DNA of 5,328 nt. Source: Synergistales bacterium. GTDB taxonomy: Bacteria > Synergistota > Synergistia > Synergistales > Aminobacteriaceae. Every line of letters starts with the position of its first letter. The stretch's first letter is position 1. The notes beneath the pieces are model-generated. The model saw only the letters and a program-made list of their open reading frames with translations. It searched no databases and was not told the origin of the DNA. A program made the translations under genes and the position numbers. The stretch is taken from assembly GCA_025997955.1 (NCBI GenBank), contig BNVH01000138.1, positions 1 to 5,328 on the forward strand, in the 5' to 3' direction. Shown here one piece after another: positions 1 through 4,899 of the stretch.

Positions 1-2
1 AG
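1..2 (+). CRISPR. 3' end of a further, truncated spacer
   Basis: The two bases AG precede the first repeat. The two bases before the other repeats vary, so these are not part of the repeat. They are most simply the last bases of another spacer, which means the array runs on to the left of the window. A leader end cannot be excluded from two bases. Confidence 0.6.
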
Positions 3-32
3 GTTTTATGTCTTCCTTTTAGGGATTGAAAC
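3..32 (+). repeat. Consensus CRISPR repeat (repeat 1 as the example)
   Basis: The 30-nt unit begins GTTTTATGTC and ends GGGATTGAAAC. Numbering from 1, the RNA can fold into a small hairpin pairing U11-A23, U12-G22 (wobble), C13-G21, C14-G20 and U15-A19, with loop UUU (16-18). Cleavage at the 3' foot of this stem, between G22 and A23, would leave the 8-nt handle AUUGAAAC (23-30), which is where Cas6-type enzymes usually cut. The ends GTTT (1-4) and AAAC (27-30) are complementary, as in many CRISPR repeats. The hairpin and cut site are inferred from the sequence and family knowledge. Confidence 0.9.
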
Positions 33-136
33 CGAAATACGGCGTATCCGAAAGTGGACGGGCGCTTAAGTTTTATGTCTTCCTTTTAGGGATTGAAACG
101 TTTTTTTCCGCGTCTTTAGGCTGCGCTCCTGACTGC

Positions 137-165
137 GTTTATGTCTTCCTTTTAGGGATTGAAAC
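137..165 (+). repeat. Variant repeat 3, one T deleted (29 nt)
   Basis: The 5' end reads GTTTATG where every other repeat has GTTTTATG; the rest matches the consensus. One T lost from the T-run is the simplest reading. The alternative is a 30-nt repeat with two substitutions (CGTTTATG). The hairpin and the ATTGAAAC handle are unaffected, so processing should be normal. The change falls in the part of the repeat that becomes the 3' tail of the crRNA for spacer 2. Confidence 0.9.
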
Positions 166-231
166 GAGATATGTATCCTCCGCCGTCGGCGTAGTCTCGC
201 CGTTTTATGTCTTCCTTTTAGGGATTGAAAC

Positions 232-267
232 GAATCTGATGAATTGTGAACACTGTCCCGCAAAGAA
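232..267 (+). CRISPR. Spacer 4, reads as a CxxC coding fragment
   Basis: The + strand reading from base 233 gives NLMNCEHCPAK, with an in-frame ATG at 239 followed closely by a Cys-Glu-His-Cys pair. CxxC pairs are typical of zinc-binding knuckles. If the reading is right, the source may be the start of a small zinc-finger protein of a phage or plasmid. The fragment is too short to be sure it is coding. Confidence 0.35.
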
Positions 268-430
268 GTTTTATGTCTTCCTTTTAGGGATTGAAACTAG
301 CAAATAACTGTAGGACAGCACACAATTCTTGATAGTTTTATGTCTTCCTTTTAGGGATTGAAACACCAAGCTGAAATGACCGATATAGCCACAAAACAGC
401 GTTTTATGTCTTCCTTTTAGGGATTGAAAC

Positions 431-465
431 TTGGGTACGCCACTCTTCACGATCTGCGACACGAT
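431..465 (+). CRISPR. Spacer 7, antisense partner of spacer 17
   Basis: This 35-nt spacer, reverse-complemented, matches spacer 17 at 31 of 35 positions over its full length. Its reverse strand reads IVSQIVKSGVP. The source is inferred to be a homologue of the gene targeted by spacer 17, captured in the opposite orientation. The product is not recognised. Confidence 0.9.
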
Positions 466-761
466 GTTTTATGTCTTCCTTTTAGGGATTGAAACCGTTT
501 ACAACTCACCAGATTGGCCGGAATACATCAGCGTTTTATGTCTTCCTTTTAGGGATTGAAACCGGTGATAAAGCGTAACCGCCCGAAGCCCCGTGAGCTG
601 TTTTATGTCTTCCTTTTAGGGATTGAAACTTCTTCGAGCAGCGCGGCTGTCTCTGCGCGCTGTTGTTTTATGTCTTCCTTTTAGGGATTGAAACACGTTG
701 ATTGTCTGGATAAAAACCATGAAGCGGCAGTGTTTTATGTCTTCCTTTTAGGGATTGAAAC

Positions 762-796
762 TATGGAACTTCACAACACGCGTTGTGAAGTTAAAA
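762..796 (+). CRISPR. Spacer 12, nearly all a perfect 11-bp hairpin
   Basis: AACTTCACAAC (767-777) and GTTGTGAAGTT (782-792) form a perfect inverted repeat around a 4-nt loop (778-781). This covers 26 of 35 spacer nucleotides. The source is probably a non-coding palindromic site such as an operator, origin element or weak terminator of a mobile element. As a crRNA the guide could fold on itself, which may reduce target pairing. On the + strand the arm is followed by AAAA, not a T-run, so it is not an obvious terminator in this direction. Confidence 0.85.
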
Positions 797-1088
797 GTTT
801 TATGTCTTCCTTTTAGGGATTGAAACTTACGTCCAACACGCAAGGCGAATTAACTCCGCTGGTTTTATGTCTTCCTTTTAGGGATTGAAACTCGCCTATC
901 GGTTTAGCTTTGGTCTTTTTGACCGGGTTTTATGTCTTCCTTTTAGGGATTGAAACTTCCTCACTGACACTTTGCGCTTCCTCGCACCAGCAAGTTTTAT
1001 GTCTTCCTTTTAGGGATTGAAACGCCGACCGCGCCGCCGAGCTTGAGAAAGCCAAAGCGTTTTATGTCTTCCTTTTAGGGATTGAAAC

Positions 1089-1124
1089 CATCGTGTCTCA
1101 GTTGGTGAAGAGCGGCGTACCCAA
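1089..1124 (+). CRISPR. Spacer 17, sense partner of spacer 7
   Basis: Bases 1090-1124 match the reverse complement of spacer 7 with four differences, at 1098, 1102, 1104 and 1113. Read from 1090 the frame gives IVSQLVKSGVP. Two differences are synonymous third positions (TCT/TCG, AGC/AGT) and the other two fall in one codon, changing Leu to Ile. This pattern indicates a real, conserved protein-coding target. The product is not recognised. Confidence 0.9.
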
Positions 1125-1684
1125 GTTTTATGTCTTCCTTTTAGGGATTGAAACCAGGACAAGACGCAGACGGAGATTTTGACGGATTACGGTTTTATGT
1201 CTTCCTTTTAGGGATTGAAACTTCGACGCTTTCATTCGGTTCTTTTCCATGCAATATGTTTTATGTCTTCCTTTTAGGGATTGAAACTGTCCACGGAAAA
1301 CGGCATACAGCGCGTAATTCTTGTTTTATGTCTTCCTTTTAGGGATTGAAACATAGAAGATTTCAGAGTCCCTGACATGATAGACACGCGTTTTATGTCT
1401 TCCTTTTAGGGATTGAAACGCCGTGAACGAGTGGAGCCATGTGCTGATACGGCTGTTTTATGTCTTCCTTTTAGGGATTGAAACATGTCGTCCGTCCAGT
1501 CGGTACGGTGCGTGTAGCAGAGTTTTATGTCTTCCTTTTAGGGATTGAAACATTTCGATTTCCGCGAACGTCGCAATGGGTTCTTCGAGTTTTATGTCTT
1601 CCTTTTAGGGATTGAAACCCGGAGCAAATCCACCAAAATCTCGATGGTCTCTACGTTTTATGTCTTCCTTTTAGGGATTGAAAC

Positions 1685-1721
1685 ATGACCGCATAGTCGA
1701 GATAGCGGTCACGTCGCTATC
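1685..1721 (+). CRISPR. Spacer 26, two overlapping inverted repeats
   Basis: TGACCGC (1686-1692) pairs with GCGGTCA (1705-1711), and GATAGCG (1701-1707) pairs with CGCTATC (1715-1721). The two 7-bp stems share bases 1705-1707, so only one can form at a time. The source may be a regulatory or structured site, but a coding origin is also possible: the minus strand is open as DSDVTAISTMRS. Confidence 0.6.
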
Positions 1722-1751
1722 GTTTTATGTCTTCCTTTTAGGGATTGAAAC

Positions 1752-1789
1752 TGAATATAAATCCGGTATGCCCTGCGTCATGGGAGTAC
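1752..1789 (+). CRISPR. Spacer 27, overlaps spacer 50 by 16 nt
   Basis: The first 16 bases (TGAATATAAATCCGGT, 1752-1767) are identical to the last 16 bases of spacer 50, on the same strand. The two spacers were therefore taken from the same locus, or from near-identical loci in related elements, offset by 20 nt. The joined 58 nt are open in more than one frame, so the coding frame cannot be chosen. Confidence 0.9.
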
Positions 1790-2018
1790 GTTTTATGTCT
1801 TCCTTTTAGGGATTGAAACAGCACACGGATTGCGCGGATAGCGACGTTTTCGTTGTGTTTTATGTCTTCCTTTTAGGGATTGAAACATAAAACGTAACTT
1901 ACACTCGTCACACTTTGGACGGTTTTATGTCTTCCTTTTAGGGATTGAAACTCGCGAATAGTCTCATAGCAAGTAAAGGCAATTACCCGTTTTATGTCTT
2001 CCTTTTAGGGATTGAAAC

Positions 2019-2055
2019 TCTCAAGCCCCAAAAGGGCGTAAGCGTTTTTTAACGC
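2019..2055 (+). CRISPR. Spacer 31, two small hairpins
   Basis: GCCC (2025-2028) pairs with GGGC (2034-2037), and GCGTT (2042-2046) pairs with AACGC (2051-2055) around TTTT. The stems are short and could be chance. A non-coding source is possible but not shown. Confidence 0.4.
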
Positions 2056-2486
2056 GTTTTATGTCTTCCTTTTAGGGATTGAAACACGTAACGAGCGCAA
2101 GAGGCGACGCATAAACCAAGGTTTTATGTCTTCCTTTTAGGGATTGAAACCCAAAGCCGAATTTGAGGCTTTTCAAGCGGCGCAAGCGTTTTATGTCTTC
2201 CTTTTAGGGATTGAAACGACTCCAGTAGTGCGCTTGCTATTGTATCCATTAGCTCTGTTTTATGTCTTCCTTTTAGGGATTGAAACACGCATTGGAGCGT
2301 CAATTGGATAGCGCAAGAAATAGTTTTATGTCTTCCTTTTAGGGATTGAAACACAGTAACCGCTTGGTGTGTAGCAGCTCGATTAAAAGGTTTTATGTCT
2401 TCCTTTTAGGGATTGAAACGAGCTTGGTTTTTCCGCTCCGTCCTCCTTGCGCTTACGTTTTATGTCTTCCTTTTAGGGATTGAAAC

Positions 2487-2522
2487 TCTGTACACCTTGC
2501 GCTTGCAATCGGAGCATTTGGG
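2487..2522 (+). CRISPR. Spacer 38, minus strand reads as a zinc-ribbon-like fragment
   Basis: The reverse complement is open for all 12 codons and reads PKCSDCKRKVYR. A Cys-x-x-Cys pair followed by basic residues is typical of zinc ribbons and zinc fingers in phage and plasmid DNA-handling proteins. The inference rests on 12 residues only. Confidence 0.35.
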
Positions 2523-2652
2523 GTTTTATGTCTTCCTTTTAGGGATTGAAACGTAACCACCGCTGAGTAAATATCGTCAGCGTCCGGGTTTTATGTCTTC
2601 CTTTTAGGGATTGAAACTCGATAAAACAACGCACAAGCGCCGTTGGGTCTTG

Positions 2653-3973
2653 GTTTTATGTCTTCCTTTTAGGGATTGAAACGAACTCCGAAAGTATGCT
2701 TCTGAGAGCCTCTAAAACGTTTTATGTCTTCCTTTTAGGGATTGAAACGCCTTTTTGTAGAGCGCCAAATGCCCAGAAGCACAGTTTTATGTCTTCCTTT
2801 TAGGGATTGAAACTTGAGCTTTAGATTGTCCTGTGTATCGACATAAGTTGTTTTATGTCTTCCTTTTAGGGATTGAAACGCCATATAGCGACCTCCCCCA
2901 AAACTTACCGTCGAGTTTTATGTCTTCCTTTTAGGGATTGAAACAAGTTTCAGAACCCATTCCGGCAGTCAAACCAAAGCGTTTTATGTCTTCCTTTTAG
3001 GGATTGAAACCACCGATAAAAACATAGCGCATACTGTAGGTCGTCGTTTTATGTCTTCCTTTTAGGGATTGAAACATATATGACACGCAAAAACTTAACC
3101 GTTTTGTTTTGAGGTTTTATGTCTTCCTTTTAGGGATTGAAACTGTAAATCCTGATAATGAGCTTTGATAGCGGTCGATGTTTTATGTCTTCCTTTTAGG
3201 GATTGAAACACGGCATGGAGTAGTTAGACGGAGCGTGATATACGAGTGTTTTATGTCTTCCTTTTAGGGATTGAAACGGAGACAGAAAAAACATCTGTGA
3301 ATATAAATCCGGTGTTTTATGTCTTCCTTTTAGGGATTGAAACTCAGAAGTTCCTTGCTGGGTTCGCGAAATGGACGACGAGTTTTATGTCTTCCTTTTA
3401 GGGATTGAAACAACACCGACCCGTCGCTCTGAAACCCGTTTTGCTCGTTTTATGTCTTCCTTTTAGGGATTGAAACTATCTGCAAGCGTAGTAGACGCTA
3501 ATTCAAGCGTCGTTTTATGTCTTCCTTTTAGGGATTGAAACTCCTGACGGGTTCGCCCATCGCGTCACGCAGTTCTGTTTTATGTCTTCCTTTTAGGGAT
3601 TGAAACTAAACTTGACCGACGCGAAGAACGGAATCATAGCCACAGTTTTATGTCTTCCTTTTAGGGATTGAAACCAGTCACGGCGTTAGCGGCGACAGCG
3701 GCGCTCAACGTTTTATGTCTTCCTTTTAGGGATTGAAACAGGCTTAAATGAGCGGGCAATGTGAAAATTTACAGCGTTTTATGTCTTCCTTTTAGGGATT
3801 GAAACTACCAATAGCGAGGGACTTTGATAAACATGTTGCCTGTTTTATGTCTTCCTTTTAGGGATTGAAACGGCGAAAGAAAATAAGGAGTGGCTTGTAC
3901 TTACTCGGTTTTATGTCTTCCTTTTAGGGATTGAAACACGTTTGGATTACCGTCAATATACACCTGATACGAC
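2653..3973 (+). CRISPR. Array block C: repeats 41-60, spacers 41-60
   Basis: Repeat starts: 2653, 2719, 2784, 2850, 2915, 2981, 3046, 3114, 3180, 3248, 3314, 3382, 3447, 3512, 3577, 3645, 3710, 3776, 3842, 3908. All 20 repeats are canonical. Spacers 47, 49, 51 and 55 are 38 nt; the rest are 35 or 36 nt. Spacer 50 overlaps spacer 27 and is described separately. Spacer 53 (3477-3511) contains GACGCT at 3494-3499 and AGCGTC at 3506-3511, a 6-bp inverted repeat. Spacer 52 (3412-3446) contains GAAAC followed two bases later by GTTTT, a chance-looking echo of the repeat ends. Confidence 0.97.
3278..3313 (+). CRISPR. Spacer 50, overlaps spacer 27 by 16 nt
   Basis: The last 16 bases (3298-3313) equal the first 16 of spacer 27. 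The 20 bases before them (3278-3297) therefore give the sequence immediately 5' of the spacer 27 protospacer, ending ACATCTG. If the leader is to the left, spacer 50 is the older capture. Confidence 0.9.
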
Positions 3974-4070
3974 GTTTTATGTCTTCCTTTTAGGGATTGA
4001 AACTTCGGCTCGACTCCTTTCTTCGGCTCTTGCAGTAACTGTTTTATGTCTTCCTTTTAGGGATTGAAAC

Positions 4071-4106
4071 TTACAAAAGTATCGTCTGTGACAATACTTT
4101 TTACCG
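4071..4106 (+). CRISPR. Spacer 62, imperfect palindrome over 27 nt
   Basis: AAAAGTAT (4075-4082) pairs with ATACTTTT (4094-4101). Inside, after one C/A mismatch, GTC (4084-4086) pairs with GAC (4090-4092) around TGT. The site resembles an operator or a symmetric terminator with A-rich and T-rich flanks. The source is inferred to be an intergenic element of a mobile genome. Confidence 0.7.
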
Positions 4107-4636
4107 GTTTTATGTCTTCCTTTTAGGGATTGAAACACAATATCGAGCTCCCGCGACCAAAATACCCTATACGTTTTATGTCTTCCTTTTAGGGATTGAA
4201 ACAAAAAGCAACTGCCATGCTTGGAGAATCCGGCGGGAGTTTTATGTCTTCCTTTTAGGGATTGAAACGATGGATAAAGCGAAAAGCGCATAGTTTTCAT
4301 AAGCGTTTTATGTCTTCCTTTTAGGGATTGAAACAGAAGAAATACAAGGCGTATGAGGCCATAGGCAAGTCGTTTTATGTCTTCCTTTTAGGGATTGAAA
4401 CTCGAGCCGGTGGAGTTGCCGGATGTGGTTGAGGTGGGTTTTATGTCTTCCTTTTAGGGATTGAAACTTTCTCACTTCCCTAAACTAGAACGAAATGGTA
4501 AGAAGTTTTATGTCTTCCTTTTAGGGATTGAAACTAATCAGCCTTTACAACACGCTCAACCAGCTCAACGTTTTATGTCTTCCTTTTAGGGATTGAAACT
4601 TTCAATACGTTCGTGCATTTCCTTGCGTGAGTCAGA

Positions 4637-4666
4637 GTTTTATGTCTTCCTTTTGGGGATTGAAAC
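4637..4666 (+). repeat. Variant repeat 71, A-to-G at repeat position 19
   Basis: Position 4655 is G where all other repeats have A. In the proposed hairpin this turns the loop-closing U15-A19 pair into a U-G wobble, so the stem can still form and the handle is intact. It is the only base substitution among the 81 repeats. Repeats on both sides are canonical, so the change has not been copied into neighbours. Confidence 0.92.
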
Positions 4667-4867
4667 GGAAGTAATCTCTCCAGTTTCCGCCAATGTCTTT
4701 CCGTTTTATGTCTTCCTTTTAGGGATTGAAACGTTATAGCTCCGCCGCCGTCAACGGTCTCGACGATGTTTTATGTCTTCCTTTTAGGGATTGAAACGAG
4801 TTCCGTCGATGTAAACCGCGTCAGAGCCGCCGCCGTTTTATGTCTTCCTTTTAGGGATTGAAACTCT

Positions 4868-4899
4868 CTTGGCCGGGAGCGTCACCGGCCAAGGTTTTT
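4868..4899 (+). terminator. Intrinsic terminator carried inside spacer 74
   Basis: Within spacer 74 (4865-4899), CTTGGCCGG (4868-4876) and CCGGCCAAG (4885-4893) form a perfect 9-bp GC-rich stem with an 8-nt loop. It is followed by GTTTTT (4894-4899) and then by the next repeat's GTTTTATG, which lengthens the U-tract. The T-run is on the + strand only, so it would act in the inferred direction of array transcription. The spacer was probably captured from the end of a transcription unit in a mobile element. Whether it stops pre-crRNA synthesis here is inference; read-through or antitermination may operate. Confidence 0.8.

Larger units (their letters stand above)
3..1322 (+). CRISPR. Array block A: repeats 1-20, spacers 1-20
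   Basis: Repeat starts: 3, 70, 137 (29 nt), 202, 268, 335, 401, 466, 533, 600, 665, 732, 797, 862, 927, 994, 1059, 1125, 1192, 1258. Each spacer fills the gap from the end of its repeat to the base before the next start. Spacers here are 35-37 nt. Notable ones: 4 (CxxC-coding), 7 and 17 (homologous pair on opposite strands), 12 (11-bp hairpin). Spacer 10 (630-664) has CAGCGCG at 639-645 against CGCGCTG at 656-662. Spacer 16 (1024-1058) reads ADRAAELEKAK and spacer 18 (1155-1191) reads QDKTQTEILTDY on the + strand, both helical-looking coding fragments. Their sources are not identifiable from sequence alone. Confidence 0.97.
1323..2652 (+). CRISPR. Array block B: repeats 21-40, spacers 21-40
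   Basis: Repeat starts: 1323, 1390, 1455, 1522, 1589, 1655, 1722, 1790, 1857, 1922, 1989, 2056, 2121, 2188, 2257, 2323, 2390, 2457, 2523, 2588. Spacer 34 (2218-2256) is the longest in the window at 39 nt; spacer 27 (1752-1789) is 38 nt. Coding-like readings on + are spacer 22 (AVNEWSHVLIR), spacer 33 (KAEFEAFQAAQ) and spacer 35 (ALERQLDSARN). On the minus strand they are spacer 24 (EEPIATFAEIE), spacer 25 (VETIEILVDLLR) and spacer 38 (PKCSDCKRKVYR). Such short open readings are only suggestive. Spacers 26, 27 and 31 are described separately. Confidence 0.97.

Noticed and set aside
26..307. Open frame of 93 codons with repeated YVFLLGIET
   Set aside because: It is the CRISPR repeat translated in frame. 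Spacer lengths near 36 nt keep the frame for a few units. There is no independent coding signal.
1148..1342. Plus-strand open frames of 64 codons here and at 4991-5185
   Set aside because: Both consist of two repeat translations plus spacers and end when a spacer shifts the frame.
1685..1856. An 11-nt match (GATAGCGACGT) between spacer 26 in reverse and spacer 28, in frame as DSDV
   Set aside because: A shared 11-mer is expected about once or twice among 80 spacers on both strands, and the sequences diverge at once outside it.
3412..3446. GAAAC-CC-GTTTT inside spacer 52, resembling a collapsed repeat-repeat junction
   Set aside because: It is only ten matching bases split in two, the spacer has normal length, and no other repeat bases are present.
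3872..3907. AAGGAG in spacer 59 as a possible ribosome binding site in the source
   Set aside because: No well-placed start codon follows, and the stretch is also open as ordinary coding sequence (AKENKEWLVLTR).
3977..4300. Minus-strand open frame of 107 codons with repeated FQSLKGRHKT; similar frames at 66-263, 271-462 and 2124-2354
   Set aside because: These are reverse translations of the same repeat across several units. The ATG at 4300 lies inside spacer 65.
4535..4569. Tandem GCTCAAC in spacer 69, also found at the end of spacer 56
   Set aside because: It is a seven-base word. The rest of the two spacers differs.
4667..4702. ATGTCTTTCC at the end of spacer 71, resembling ATGTCTTCC in the repeat
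   Set aside because: It is a short T/C-rich match with an extra T and no neighbouring repeat sequence, so it is probably chance.
3938..4834. Spacers 60 and 73 both read VYIDG on the minus strand
   Set aside because: A five-residue match over six frames of 80 spacers is expected by chance, and the flanking residues differ.
4733..4834. Glycine-rich readings in adjacent spacers 72 and 73 (VDGGGA and GGGSDA)
   Set aside because: Short low-complexity GGC runs match easily. Outside the run the similarity is weak.
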